DNA of 64,000 nt from Carex sylvatica (GCA_964058845.1 CAXKVR010000418.1:62001-126000), one strand, 5' to 3'; counted from the first letter of the stretch, positions 21,485 through 33,461 are shown. The notes: generated by a model not told the origin, from the sequence alone. Numbers and translations: made by a program.

Positions 21485-22491
21485 GAGCAAAGCTAGGGTG
21501 TGATGTGCTCACCAAATTGGTTTTGTGAGCACAACTCTAAAAGTATATCGGATTGGCTTTAAACGATAAATCCAAATCGTTGAAATCCATGTACTTCATG
21601 AGTGATGCATGTATATGTAAAATTTTGAAAGTTTTGAATTCATTTGCTATAAGTAGTGGTTTGCAAATACCCATCGGGGGCAGACCCGACCTGTACCCGC
21701 CCGTGCTCGGTACCCGGGTTACCCGTGCCCGAGCCCGGGTATGGGTCGGGTAAACGGGTACACGGGTACGGGTAAAAAACTGGTAGGGTACGATTATTTG
21801 GTTCAAAACCCGAGCAAACCCGGTCCGATTTACGCCCGACCCGACCCGACCCGACCGACCCGACCCGGACCCGTACCCGACCTGGCCCGACCCGGACCCG
21901 ACCCCGAACCCGTACCCGAACCCGTTAAAAAATTCAAAAAAATTCAAAAAAATTCAAATTTTTTTGAAATTTCGAATTTTCCGCCTTAAAAAACAGGAAA
22001 AAAAAAAAAAAAAAACGGGTACCCGACCCGGACCGCCATACCCGTGCCGGGTACCACGGGCACGGGTATAACTCGGGTAGGGTACGGGTTTTGAAAAATA
22101 TACCCGAGTATACCCGACCCGAGATACCCGTATACCCGACCTACCCGTACCCGACCCAAACCCGTACCCGACCCCGGGTACGCCCGGTCCGCCCGAACCC
22201 GGTCCGAGAGCACTACACTAGCTATAAGGTCAAGCGGTCAAAGAAATATTGAAAAAATAATACATAAAACAACTTATAAAACAACTTATATAAAAGATTA
22301 TTCATTTCTTTGACCGCTTGAACTTGTACCAAATGAATTCGAAACTTTAAAAATTTTACATATACATGCATCACTCATGAAGTACATGGATTTCAACGGT
22401 TTGGATTTATCGTTTGAAACCAATCCGATATGCTTTTGGAGTTGTGCTCACCAAACCCACTTGGTGAGCACATCACACCCTAGCTTTGATC
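21485..22491. mobile_element. MULE-type foldback MITE split by a hAT-like element
   Basis: The ends GAGCAAAGCTAGGGTG and GATCAAAGCTAGGGTG match the 14168 family. The flanks 'aaaacatac' (21476-21484) and 'aaaacatat' (22492-22500) form an 8-of-9 duplication. The left arm runs to 21653 and resumes at 22221; between them lies the element at 21654-22220. Confidence 0.85.
21654..22220. mobile_element. hAT-like element made of ACCCG(A/T) arrays
   Basis: The ends TAGTGGTTTGC and TAGTGTAGTGC (right complement) are flanked by a perfect 8 bp duplication 'gctataag' (21646-21653 and 22221-22228), the hAT size. Almost the whole 567 bp consists of iterated 'acccg', 'gacccg', 'tacccg' in the left part and the complement 'cgggta' in both parts, with a short A/T-rich centre. 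There is no transposase; the Gly/Ser- and Pro-rich open frames over it are composition artefacts. Confidence 0.85.
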
Positions 22492-23783
22492 AAAACATAT
22501 GACATATGCTGTCATATTGCAGACATTTTTATTTTTACCCAATTATTAAAATATTTTAATAAAAATAACTAGGATTTGATCAAAATTTTAAAAATGCCCA
22601 AAACGTGAAAAAAATCTACGGCCCCAAATTTTTAGTCGGAACCGCGAAAAAAATCCGCGGCCCAGTGGATTTTTTTTTTTGCACTATTAAAGGCTGCCGA
22701 TTTTTGTTTAATTAGACGACCTTTCATATTTTTTTCTAATTAATTTTAAAGTGAAACTAAAATTTTGAGATATAATCAAACTATGAATTTAATGTGTTAA
22801 GAATTTGAATCTAAAATATAAATTCTATAAATTAATAGTAATTATTCGAGTAGTTCGTGAATTTAAAAATTCGTTAAAAGTTCCGTTGAACCATTTAGAA
22901 AATAAATTAAAATTTAATTTGTATGAATAAATAAGTAATTAAATTTTAAATAAGAGTATAATTATACGAAGTTATTCGTATAAATAAATTAGGAAATTTA
23001 TAAAATTAGTTCATTTCGGAATTTACAAAACTAGTTCATTCCGGAATTTACAATCTGTTTCTGCCAGGAACATAACCTGTTTTAGCAGTTTGGGCAATTT
23101 TTGAGATGTGATATCTCACGATCTGTATGGAGATTTTGTATGAAACTTCACAGTCTTGTTCTACGATGTTAAGACTGTATGTCGGTCAATTTTCATAATT
23201 TTTGAAAATATTTTGTTATGTTAACCAGAGGTGCAAATTTGGGCTCAGAAACTGTTAGTCATAGTCTTAGTCTTAGTCTTAGCCTTATGCGTCTCTAGAT
23301 CAAACTCTTTTTTTTTTAAATCATGGCCATAGAAATTATCTACAAAAACATAATTAGATATTTCATACCAAAAATATTATTTTATCTCTACACATCTTGG
23401 ACAGTCCTTTTTATTTCTTCCAGTCCAGCGACATTTATTTTTCTTGTCCTCGTTCTTTTCTCGATTGTTACTGTCAATCCTTCTCATCTACAATTTAATT
23501 AAAAAAATAATAATTAAAAAAAACTGCGACATAATAAAATACAAATAAAGTTTACTCAAATCTAATTGAATAAGTTCATACAAATCTCAAAATTAAACTG
23601 TGAGCTGTCAACACATACAAATAAAGTTTATACAAACCTCAAAATGAAAATTGTTCACAAAATAAACTTCATCTAATTAAATAAGTTCTCAACACATTGA
23701 AATAGATCGCAAGTTAATTTCTACGACTCAGCCTAAAATGCAATTCCATTAACCGACCAGATCCCCATGATGATGTGTTCCTT

Positions 23784-24143
23784 CTAGCTGGTTGCACTGC
23801 CTGAACTTCCAGCCTCTGACTCTCTGCGAATTCTGCATGCAAAAACTTCGCATAGTGATTCGCCGGACCTCACAACTTGCGCGATCAGGCCTCTCAATGC
23901 CCCGTCATCTCTTAATGAGATTCTGACATACTTCCTTGCTTGGACCATTCGGGCCATTATTTCTAATTCCCAGCGATTCCTATTGTAGCCACTCACTTCA
24001 TAAATAAGCGATTGCAACTGCTCAAATGAGAAATTTTCGTCAACCCAGTACGTATTTACTGGAGGCTTGGAGTAACTTACTCCATTATGGTCAAAAATAA
24101 TTTTTCTTCCAAAATGTACTGAAATTCTAATATGTATGACCAA
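23784..24143 (-). pseudogene. MULE transposase N-terminal (PB1-like) fragment
   Basis: 119 codons, open, starting at an ATG. The segment IHIRISVHFGRKI, the YWVDENFSFEQLQSLIYE block and NRWELEIMARM match the layout of the PB1-like domain at the N terminus of plant MULE (mudrA-like) proteins: a short beta strand, a variable loop with a tyrosine, then 'tFxeLxxxIye'. No DNA-binding or DDE catalytic segment follows. It is intact but most likely not functional alone. Confidence 0.55.
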
Positions 24144-24169
24144 TAAACTACATTCATAAATGGTAAATA

Positions 24170-24425
24170 TTTTGTCAGTTTACTCATTTCAATTGTGAAC
24201 AGTTGTGAATAGTAGTGAACATTAGTATATGAATAGTAAAGATGTATATACACAGTATATAAACAGTAAATACATAGATGAACAGTAACTACGTAAATGA
24301 ACAGTTGGAAAAAAAATTTTACTTGATTTAGAAGCTGAACACTGCATCTCCTTTCTCCTTCTCTCCTTCTCTTTCTCTCTCCTTCTCCTTCTCTTTCTCC
24401 TTCTCCTTCTGTCTTCTCTTTCTAC
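24170..24425. repeat. GAACAGTA word cluster and CT-rich tract
   Basis: At least six 'gaacagt'/'gaatagtaa' words at 24190-24305 are followed by a (CTT/TCTCC)n tract at 24350-24425, upstream of the PB1-like ORF on its coding strand. It may be the MULE's own promoter or leader. Confidence 0.5.
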
Positions 24426-24949
24426 AAGATAAAAAAAAATGCCTATTTATAATGCAAAAAAACTAACAAAAAAAAAAGCCGGGCCGAGAAAAAATTCTGC
24501 AATTCCGAATTTTTATTCGGGGCCATAGATTTTTTCCACGTTTTGGGTATTTTTAAAATTTTGATCAGATCCTGGTTATTTTTATTAAAATATTTAAAAA
24601 AATGGATAAAAATAAAAATGTCAGGTCATATTGTATTGCAAACCTTTCAAATTTTCAAAATAATAATAATATTAATTAAAGATTTGGAGTCATGAACCGG
24701 ACTAGAAATTAAATTAAAATGGAGGTAAAAATTATATAATCAAACTTTCATTTCATGCAAAAAAAGTAATGTTAAGGCACGCATAAAAACATAAAATTTA
24801 ACTATGGCAGTCGAGTTCAAAGTAGCATAATGTTCACATTTCGAGGAAAATAATGTCGGTAAAAAATGTGTTCTAGTAAATTTGTGTGCGTATTATTTAT
24901 CGTATCTTGTTGTTTTAACACAATCAAATTATTGAGTTTTTGGATAAGA

Positions 24950-26058
24950 GAATTATTATTGTACCCCAAGTCATTATCGCTCGTTCTCTGAGTAGTTTAA
25001 CAAAAAACTTTTTAATATTGTCTAATTTTTATTTTTGACGCTAATATCGAAATATTTAAAGCTATGTTTATAACATTTTAAATGTTACTAGCAAGCATAT
25101 AAGCATTTGTCTGAAATTATTTCTAGATAATTTTAACTTTCAACTACTTTTGTCTTCAAATAAAAAAAGGAACGATTTTTTTCATCCACTATTTTTTATT
25201 TTTTCTCTGATCATTATAATTTATTTTTCCGACGATCCATGATGAATTTTACGAATCTAAAAATACGAACGTTTTCTATTCGATTCTATCTTTCAAATAA
25301 GATACATGAAGAAATAATTTTGAGTAATTTTAAAGTCATTTGTTTTTTTAAACTAAAATTCATGAGCACTTTCAATTTTCAAGTTTTTAAATCTCAGTCT
25401 ACAACCATTAAAATTTTTAAGGCTTTGTACATGAGGTTTATATGCTTTGTAAATGCAGTGTTATTGTTGAGGTTTAAATTATTTGTACATAAGGTTTATA
25501 TGTTTTATTCTAGATATTTAAAGTGTTATTAATGAGGTTTATATACTTATACATGAGGTTTATATGCTTGTAAACAGAGGTTTAAATTATTTTGAAGCAA
25601 AATAAAAAAAAAACTGAAAATCACAAAGATTTAAAGTGGCAAAAAAAATTACGACACAAATATGACTCGAAAGTTATTCTTCATGGATCTCATTTGAAAG
25701 AGAAAATCGAGTAAAAAATGTTCATATTTTTAGATTCGCAAAATTTATCATGGATCGTTGAGAAAATGGATGAGAATGATCAGAGAAAAAATAAAAAATA
25801 AAAAGTGGGTGAAAGAAATATTTTCGTTTTTGGCTTGAAAACAAAAGTAGTTAGGAGTTAAAACTATATAGATTTAGAATTTTAATGCTTGCATATAGAG
25901 ATTTAAATGCTTGCAAGTAGCATTGTAAAATGTTATAAACAAAGCTTTAAATATTTTGATATTATTGTTGGAAATGAAAGTTAGATAGCATTGAAAGTTT
26001 TTTCTGTTAAACTACTTGGAGGACGCACTCAGAAATTTTGTTTGAGATACAATTATCA
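24950..26058. mobile_element. Large foldback element, about 1.1 kb
   Basis: The arms 24950-25290 and 25690-26058 are inverted copies ('gagtagtttaacaaaaaac' pairs with 'gttttttctgttaaactac'; 'gatccatgatgaattttacg' with 'caaaatttatcatggatc'). The loop (25290-25690) holds about four 'acatgaggtttatatgc' units. No coding capacity and no clear target duplication, so the class is open. Confidence 0.65.
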
Positions 26059-26329
26059 GGCTCCTTTAAATAAAAATATTGGATGATCTGTTGGTTTCAG
26101 TAATTCTTTTACATGAAATTAGACCCTAATTTATTAGAAAAGTTAAGAAAAAAGGAGAGGTGATTTTCAAAACCAGTTAAAGTAGCAAGAGAGGTGATTT
26201 TGGAAAATGCATTACTCAATATGAATTTAGAAAATGAATATTAGAATGTTTCAAAAAAAAAATCTTATTCTTATAGAATTTTTTTTTTAAATTATGATAA
26301 ATAAAGATAATTTCCTTTTAAAGAAGTGA

Positions 26330-26680
26330 AGTGAAAGAGGAAAACTTCAAAGGAAAGAATCAACGGTAAATATAATAAGCAGTCAACAGATTAGAAAATG
26401 CACATGACATGCAACCAATGGATCTAACAGAGAAACACAGGTCACTACAAAACACACAAGCAAACGCTAATTGAACGCGTCTTTCTGCTAAACCGTGTAA
26501 AGGAAGTGACAGCCCGAACCCAACCGTCACTTGCTCTCTGCCATGTGGGGTCACCTAACCTCTCTGATTCAAGTCTCCTTTAGGTACCCCATAATTTACT
26601 CCCATTATTTGTTGTACAACAGAAGGCAGACAATATCATTAATGTATTATGAATATTGTTTGTTATTGGTAAGTAATGGT
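26330..26680 (+). promoter_or_regulatory. Distal conserved block of DUF761 unit A
   Basis: This block recurs at 39850-40110 and 48470-48720, each time upstream of a DUF761 gene. Conserved words include 'acgcgtct...ctaaaccgtg', 'gtgacagccc', 'cttgctctct', 'ccatgtgg' and, in A and C, 'ccccat..tttgttg.acaacag'. An ACGCGT box is at 26475-26480. Being kept in all three units suggests either a regulatory role or simply shared ancestry; spacing to the gene differs (1.7, 3.4 and 2.4 kb). Confidence 0.45.
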
Positions 26681-27810
26681 GAATTATAATTTGATAGTTT
26701 CTGCATAGCCTGTTTCAAGTAAAAAAAAAAAAAAAAGGAGGATTTGTGATAGGTTTGACAAATTAGCAGTTAAAAAAAAAATGTTTTTATGAAAATGAAA
26801 CTCTTATGAATTGAGCATGTGTAGTACTAGGATGGGTGCTTTGGAAATTCTCTGTGTTGTTGATTCAAATTGAATTTTATTTCTAGCCTACTCCAATTTT
26901 TTTTTAAATAAAATTTTTGAAGTAGAAGTAGGTTACCGACAAAGAATTATGCTAATGTACTAGTATTAACATATAATAGGATATATTAATGGTTCACATT
27001 AAAAAATTCATGTACAAATGATCAATTCAAATTACTTAATAAAATCATATAAAATAACATTTTTTTCACTATTTTATGGATATTTGAAAGATGACCCTAT
27101 ATGATATATGAATATTGATATTTTTCTATTGTTTTAGGATCATTTTCTAAATATACTTATATATTATAAAAAGTTAAAATTAGTAAAAAATTTGTATACA
27201 ATGTTTTAATATTTAAATTTTATTGAGCACTTATCTACATTTTCGCTATGAAAAAAGAAGAAGTAAAATTTAACCCGCTAACACATTTGTTTTTTAGCAT
27301 GAATGTGTATCTAACCTAAAATTTAAAAGTTGCTTTCATTTAATATTTTATGCTTCATTATACGGTTATGATAGTTTAATACAAACAGATTATTTATAAA
27401 GTTGTGTCCTTGAGCTTTGTTCCATGAAAAAACAATCTATTGAAAAATATTTCTCAATCAAGGAAATTTCTGGAAAAAAGATTCTAAACATAGATATTAT
27501 GTATTTTTTCGGAACTTCTAAAATGTAATTAATGATAAACAAGGCAATTTGTCATGTAAATAATTCATCAAAAATGAAAAAACAAGTTATATTAGTTTAA
27601 GAATTATAGTCCAAGACTTATTAAGCACAATTCTTTAAAAAAAAAATGTGGTATGATTAAAAAAAGCATAGATTATGTGGTGTAATTTCTTCAAGTACTA
27701 TAATGTTAGATTATATCCCTTGTTATATTTCTTGTACCAACCTATGTACCCAATAGCCTGGCCCTACGCATAATTTGTAAATCATTTCCATTAACTACCT
27801 ACCAAGTAAA

Positions 27811-28149
27811 CAGCACTGTTCTTCCAATACAAATACACAATTCTTAGAATATACAATTATACATTATTATAAGCAAACGCGTCCCACAATTGCCTCCTAT
27901 ATAAACCCTACCAACTCAACAGCACTGTTCTTCCAATACAAATACACAATTCTTAGAATATACAATTATACATTATTATAAGCAAACGCGTCCCACAATT
28001 GCCTCCTATATAAACCCTACCAACTCAACCTTCCATTCTAAACCAGCTCTCTTTCAAAGATAAAAAGTACATCAAAAAGGAATCTCAATTAGCTCTGTAA
28101 ACTCTACTCCCACTCAAAAGTCATTACTCATTCACTAAACAGAGATTTG
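27811..28149 (+). promoter_or_regulatory. Duplicated core promoter and 5' UTR of DUF761 gene A
   Basis: A 109 bp segment (27811-27919) is repeated exactly at 27920-28028. Each copy has ACGCGT (27877-27882, 27986-27991) and TATATAAA (27898-27905, 28007-28014) with 21 bp between their starts. The same spacing occurs in genes B and C, which have one copy each. The downstream TATA box lies about 140 bp upstream of the ATG, so it is the likelier start site. ACGCGT fits the CGCG-box class bound by CAMTA calmodulin-dependent factors. Confidence 0.7.
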
Positions 28150-28653
28150 ATGGCAAGAAGAAGCGCCAAATTGACTAACAGAGCATGGCGTATGCTCCGC
28201 CTCGCCGTACTCTGGGCCCAGAAAGGCGGCAAGTTCAAGCAAAACCGTGCACTTCTCCAACTTCGCTTGTTTAAAATCTTCAAACTCAGACACAGTCGAC
28301 AGTCGCCTCGATTGCAATTCGAGCGGGAGTTCTCATTCGAGGAAACACCAAGCTTCAGATTCAAGACTGCTTCTCTTCGCTTCCTTCCTTGCATTACGCC
28401 TTCTGTCGATCATGATTTTGATCAGGATGAGACTGATCTATTGTTTTATCGGCGCGAGAAGGAACATGAGCAATTTCAGTATGACAACAGAGAAGAGGGA
28501 TTTGTCGAGTTGATTGAGGAAAGGGAGAGATTAGAGGAGAAGGGGATTGATACAAAAGCAGAGGAATTTATTTCAAGGTTTTATGAAGAAATGAAGTTGC
28601 AACGACAGGTTTCTGCAATTCAGTACTATGAGATGCTTGAAAGAAGTGCATAG
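28150..28653 (+). CDS. DUF761 domain protein A, 167 aa
   Basis: A small plant protein ending in the DUF761 motif (residues about 132-163): KGIDTKAEEFISRFYEEM, then LQRQ and the YYEML end. Plants have many such single-exon genes, several of them rapidly induced by elicitors (for example Avr9/Cf-9 rapidly elicited 146); the molecular function is not known. The N terminus is basic (MARRSAK), followed by a short amphipathic stretch, a middle acidic region (about 88-135), and the motif. No signal peptide. The ATG at 28150 is the first in the transcript after the TATA box; a TTG just before it is not a plausible start. Genes B (43418) and C (50883) are close paralogues in tandem segmental copies. 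Confidence 0.88.
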   Translation: MARRSAKLTNRAWRMLRLAVLWAQKGGKFKQNRALLQLRLFKIFKLRHSRQSPRLQFEREFSFEETPSFRFKTASLRFLPCITPSVDHDFDQDETDLLFYRREKEHEQFQYDNREEGFVELIEERERLEEKGIDTKAEEFISRFYEEMKLQRQVSAIQYYEMLERSA

Positions 28654-29795
28654 AGGACCTTTGAATTTTCTTATTTATTTTTTTGAATTTTGTAAAAAAC
28701 AGAGTTCATTTACTTTAGATTTGGTTCTTTGCAATTCTTCTTTGACATTTTCATTTCTATATACTTAAAGTGTAGATGCTTCTTTGCTCTCTGAGAATTA
28801 AACATTTCAATGCAAATTTTATTATACTTATCAGGAAGACTTGGTCGTTTGATTTTGTTATTTTCATTTTCTATTCAGAACTTGGAATTGAGTTGCTCTA
28901 GTTTTGTGCTCTTGTTGTACTTTCACCGCTTGAACAGAGGAGAAAAGGTTCTCATCTTGGGAGAGTGGAAAGTGGAAACGCTATTTTTTCTTGTAAAGCA
29001 AAACATTTTTTCGTTTCTTGCATTGAAAGTTTGAAACTATATGGCCTTTCTGAAGATGTTTTCTTTAGGCATATGCTTAAAGAAATTATAATCGTTGCGA
29101 ATATATTTTTTGGTTGAAAGACCGTAGAAGATTGTATTACTAGAAAAAGTTACAAGCGAGCTGTTGTAGAATATTAGACAACTACTGTCTGTGAAAACAT
29201 ACAATTATAAACAAACTAAAAATAAACATAGATATGTGCACACGTAGACACAAATTTGAGATCTAATGATTGTAGTCTAGAGATTGTTGCGAATGTTGTT
29301 TTTGGAATTTCAAATGTTGTTTTCGGAATTTGACCTTTTCATTCTTTGTTTTTGTTTTTTTTTATGCCTTATTGCACTAGAATTGAGAACGGTCCAATAG
29401 GCGTCGAATCAAATTTAATTTGATATCTAGTCCGAGTCATTCGATCAGCAACAAAATCTGTGCGAAAAGCTTTAAGATCCGTGCAGATCAAATACGCAAT
29501 TCTTGATGCAATCAAACGGTTCCGACCATCAGACAACGCTTCGACACACTTTCATCCATTGCACTTGCAATGCCAAAAGAAACGATACAAGGCATCACTA
29601 TTTGTCAAAATATTATTTCATTTTCAAGGTCCATAAAACTATTTCGTAATTGAATTAGGCTCAAAATATATTGGGTTTCTGACATTTAAACTCGTTGATA
29701 ATTGTGAGGCTAACTATTAAGCTCTTTATTATGTGAAATTTTATGAGGCCCGCCTGAAAGCCTAATTATCATGTTGTAATCTGTACATGTAGATC
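28654..29795. other. Downstream part of DUF761 unit A
   Basis: The 3' UTR and downstream DNA match the regions after genes B and C: 'gaattttcttattta' right after the stop, 'cggaatttgaccttttcattc' near 29320 (44260, 51640), and 'gtcgaatcaaatttaatttgat' near 29400 (44327, 51717). It ends where 29640-29760 matches 53100-53200. No further gene seen. Confidence 0.6.
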
Positions 29796-29803
29796 CTCCT
29801 AGT

Positions 29804-30306
29804 TTGGGGTGTTCATCGGTTCGGTTCGATTGAACCAAATTGAACTATACAAACCAAAGTTGTAATTCGGTTTCAAAAATAGAACCGAACTAATTTAGCA
29901 TTGTTACTAAACCGAATCAAAGTTTTATTTCAGTTTGTTCGGTTCAAACCAAAATATATTAATTTTTTATTTAAAATAATTGATTTATAATAAACCAAAG
30001 TATTAAGAAATAAACCTAGATATTAAGAAATAAACCGAAGTATTTAAAGCAATTGATTAAGAAATAAACCGGAGTATTAAGAAATAAAGTGGGGCAGTCC
30101 AGACCAAATCAATAATATATAAAAGTTCGGTCAGTTCGGTTATTTCAGTTTTAAAAAATTTCAAACTAAACTGAAGTTATAATTCGTTTTTAAAAAGAAA
30201 ACTAAACCGAACCATTAAACTAAAAAAACCAAACTATTTGATCCAAACTAGTTCGATTCGGTTCAAAACCGACTAAACCTGACCCAACGAACACAGAACA
30301 CCCTTA
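29804..30306. mobile_element. hAT-like element made of GGTTCGGTT arrays
   Basis: The ends TTGGGGTGTTC and TAAGGGTGTTC (right complement) are flanked by the exact 8 bp duplication 'ctcctagt' (29796-29803, 30307-30314). The arms are iterated 'cggttcggtt'/'aaccgaac', and the middle holds repeats of 'gaaataaaccgaagtatt'. It is related, in inverse orientation, to 46900-47372. No coding capacity. Confidence 0.85.
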
Positions 30307-30399
30307 CTCCTAGTTTCCAAGTAGGAAACCTCCAAGTGTGATCTAGCAAGACATGATGGAGCAAGAAGTACCTAGCATAAATATGTAATAAAATGCGGT

Positions 30400-30860
30400 T
30401 CTATACGGCGCATATGCAGCTGTAACATAGTGACAAATGAATTATTCGGGTTTAGTTTGGTGAGATCAAAAATTTGTGATTTGGTAATAATTCGGGTATA
30501 ATTCGAGAATGATTAGGAATTATTCGGATCAGAAATCTTAGTCCTGCAAGGGAGCAAAAAAAAAAAACCAAAAACAATATTGTTCTTGAAAAAATTCGGA
30601 AAAAAATCGTGAATAATTCAAAAAATTCGGAAAAAGTTTATAAAATTTGGAAATTATTCATGTTTAATTTAATCAAAGCTCGATCAACCAAATAATTTAA
30701 TGTTCGATTCGACATTACCCTAAAAAAATATTAAACAGATATAATTTGAAAAATATTAAACAGATATAATTCAAATATTAAACAGATATAATTTGAAAAA
30801 TATTAAACAGATATAATTCGAATATAATTCAGGTATCTTGTATATGCGTTTGCAATGTCC
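30400..30860. repeat. TTCGGGTTTAATTCG-type repeat
   Basis: Iterated 'aattcgggtataattcg', 'ggaattattcgg', and four 'aaacagatataattyga' units; it is related to 52030-52370, where the order 'gatcagagatctcagtcctgcaagagagc' is nearly the same as at 30517-30545. Probably a hAT-like element whose ends I cannot set. 30860-31160 holds nothing recognisable. Confidence 0.5.
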
Positions 30861-31163
30861 AACTGCATAGAATCCCAGTATGCGGATTCAGTCTCGGAGT
30901 TGACCAAAACAAAATGCAACCCATTTAAAATATTTTATTTATAAACAAAATATTTCGGATTCTCAAGATCCGAAATAATTCAGATCCGTAACCCATTATT
31001 TGAGTTCCTAACCTGAAAATATCTAGATGCAGGACCCATCAAAATTTGCTCTCTTACTATTCCACTCGAGATATTTTATAGTCTCTTTACTTACCTCTTC
31101 ATTGTTATTAAATATTATGGGACTAAATCATAGACATAAAAACCGGAGTATTGGACAGTCTGG

Positions 31164-31342
31164 CTGCTGGGAACGCTATTATCTGCTGAGCTGTGCGGCG
31201 TTTTTAATCTGATTCGTTCGTTTTGATCGGACGGATCATATCATATCTCAAAATTTAGGCCTCTCTTATCTGGTCCGTTCGATCAAAACGAACGGACCAG
31301 TTTAAAAATTTTGTACAGCTCCGCATAGAATACTCAGCGGAG
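31164..31342. mobile_element. Small foldback element
   Basis: Left 'ctgctgagctgtgcgg' pairs with right 'ccgcatagaatactcagcgg' and 'gttcgttttgatcggacgg' pairs with 'ccgttcgatcaaaacgaacgg'. About 180 bp, non-coding; the target duplication is unclear. Confidence 0.6.
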
Positions 31343-31499
31343 GATACTCTCCCCTGAGTGCTGAGGCGCTAGGTGCTGGAAGCTGGGCTGCTTGTTGGGC
31401 CCTGTAAATCACGTCAAAATATAAAAGGGTATAATCAATCTTGCATATTTCAGCCTGATCAAACTGGCCATGTAAATCGCATCTATACTGTATCAATGT

Positions 31500-31665
31500 A
31501 AATATGTAATCAAGTGATTTTCTATCTATCTGAAAAAATAAATAAAAAATAAAAAATAAAAAATTTAATTTGCAAGTATATATTTATAGAGATTATGTTA
31601 AACAGTTCGGATGGATCGTTAAAATTTTAAAAACTCAAATATTAGACAGTTGCATAAAAATCTGA
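31500..31665. repeat. Half of a foldback MITE
   Basis: It contains 'gtgattttctatctatct', A/T-rich DNA, 'atttgcaagtatat', 'cagttcggatggatcgtt' in the order of the right half of the 36705/55904 elements. The left half is absent. Confidence 0.5.
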
Positions 31666-33461
31666 CTTGATCAGCTCGTATCGTCACGTGTTTAGATCCC
31701 TACACGATCCCATTTAATATCGTGCTATGAAAGATATGCGGCCATTTTTATTAATACCCCAAAAAAAAAAATTAACAATACCCCTGTGTTTTATTTTTTT
31801 TATTAATACCCCGACCGCCAGACCCACGGGCGGCTCATATATTGAAGGAAACTGCCAGGCCAACGGGCGGTTCTCTCCCTAAGCAAACCGCCGCCCCGCC
31901 CCCCACGGGCGGTCCGCTATTGATATGTTTTCCCCACCCGTGAGCCCTCCCTCCCTGCCTCTCATCTGCCTCAATCCGAACCCACCTCCTCTCTCTGCCT
32001 CAGTCCGAACCAGAAAAAGAAAAAAAATTGCGTCGCCGCCCCTGTCTCCACCGCCGCCACTACTGCTCTGCTCCTCTCCCTCTCGTTCTCTCCTTTCCCT
32101 CGCTCACTTTCTCTCACGCTCGGTGCCACCACTGCATTGAGCACCGTCACGGCCGCTACACCGAGCACCGCCACTGTACCAAGCTTCTCTTGAATGTAAG
32201 TTTTTTCGATTCGATTAGTTCAATTTAGGGTTAGAGTTAGGGTTAGGGTTATGATTAGTGACTCGATAATGGTTTAATTAGTTGAATTGGTTGAATTGTG
32301 ACTCGATAATGGTTGAATTAGTTGAATTAGAGTTGTTTCGAATTTGTTGAATTGCTCGAATTAGTTGAATTGCTTGAATTGCTTGAATTGCTTGAATTGC
32401 TTGAATTGTTCGAATTAGGTGCTTTATCGAATTTCTTGGATTGGAGATTATTAATAAAAAAATTATTATGGTAGAATTGCTTAAATTTTTTGAATGTGAT
32501 ATAGTTCAATTAGGGTTTATGGTTCTGAATTGTGAATTGCTTAAAAATTTAGGGTTTATAGTTCCCTTCTTTGAATTTAGGATTTATGGTTCAATTTAGA
32601 ATTATTATGGTTCAATTGTTTGATTTGTTTAAAAATTTAAAGTTAGAGTTTATGGTTTACAAAATTTAGGGTTGATGATTTTTTGAAGTTAGTTGACGAA
32701 AGACATGTATATATATTAATACAAATTAATTTTAAGTAAAAATAAATTATTTTGAAGTATATCAAAATTTGTTTAAAAATTGCATTTTTTTTTTCAAGTA
32801 AATTGCATGTTTGTTGATTACAGTAGATTTTTGTTTTTTTTGCAAATTTTCTATTTTTCTAAAATTTAATAGTAAATAAAATTTAATATTGAATAGAATT
32901 TAATGGTGAATAAAATTTAGTAGTAAATAAAATTAATTTGTTTATAAAATAGTCCCTGCCTAGGGACCTCTTTGTAACAGGACGTAAAAAGTTGTATGAT
33001 AAGTATTTTTTAATTGTAATTTCATAGAATTACTATTTACAAAATGTATAAAACTTAAGTAATATTTTCAAACATAAATTTGAATAAAAGAAATGATTAT
33101 TTTGAAGTTTATTTGATAAATTGTGAGCACAGATAGTTATTTGGTAATTGGTTATAATTAAAATTCGATTAAAATTCATGTGTTTGGATTATTGGTTAGA
33201 TATATATTTTTTAAGTGTGGTGAGATGAATGTGTGAGATTTTTTTTTTTTCATGTGTATTGAAAGATAATTTATGTTGTTAATTTAGTAATTGTCATGTT
33301 AAGTGTTAGTTGTATCATGTATTGTTATTGTGATAATAAAAATATGTGTAATTAGTATATTTTGATTAATAATTATTGTTAATTTATAATTATATTTTTT
33401 TCTATTTTATTATTAATAATAAATTTTGTGATTGATTATATTTTTTTTTTTAAATGTAGTA

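Larger units (their letters stand above)
22520..24624 (-). mobile_element. Non-autonomous MULE with a PB1-like ORF
   Basis: TIRs of about 170 bp start CAGACATTTTTATTTTTA (left) and CTGACATTTTTATTTTTA (right complement). A perfect 9 bp duplication 'gtcatattg' flanks them (22511-22519 and 24625-24633). The only protein trace is the minus-strand ORF at 23784-24143, which resembles the N-terminal PB1-like domain found in MULE transposases. The catalytic part is missing. The TIRs carry hairpins: CCGCG...CGCGG near 22647-22664 on the left and CCGAA...TTCGG near 24505-24522 on the right. Confidence 0.88.

Noticed and set aside
21537..21947. 136-codon minus-strand frame rich in Gly/Ser/Val, and the overlapping + strand frame
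   Set aside because: Produced by the ACCCG arrays of the hAT-like element at 21654; no conserved protein.
28128..28394. Minus-strand open frame of 88 codons opposite DUF761 gene A, also present opposite B (43399-43662)
   Set aside because: It overlaps the coding strand, does not survive in copy C at the same length, and its composition follows from the sense codons.
28247..28513. Second + strand frame (88 codons) within DUF761 A, with counterparts in B and C
   Set aside because: It is an out-of-phase shadow conserved only because the main frame is conserved; no start context or domain.
32216..32440. 'ttagggttagagttagggttagggtt' as an interstitial telomere tract
   Set aside because: Only about three TTAGGG-like units, not the plant TTTAGGG repeat, and it grades into 'gaattgcttgaattg' repeats of the MULE intron.
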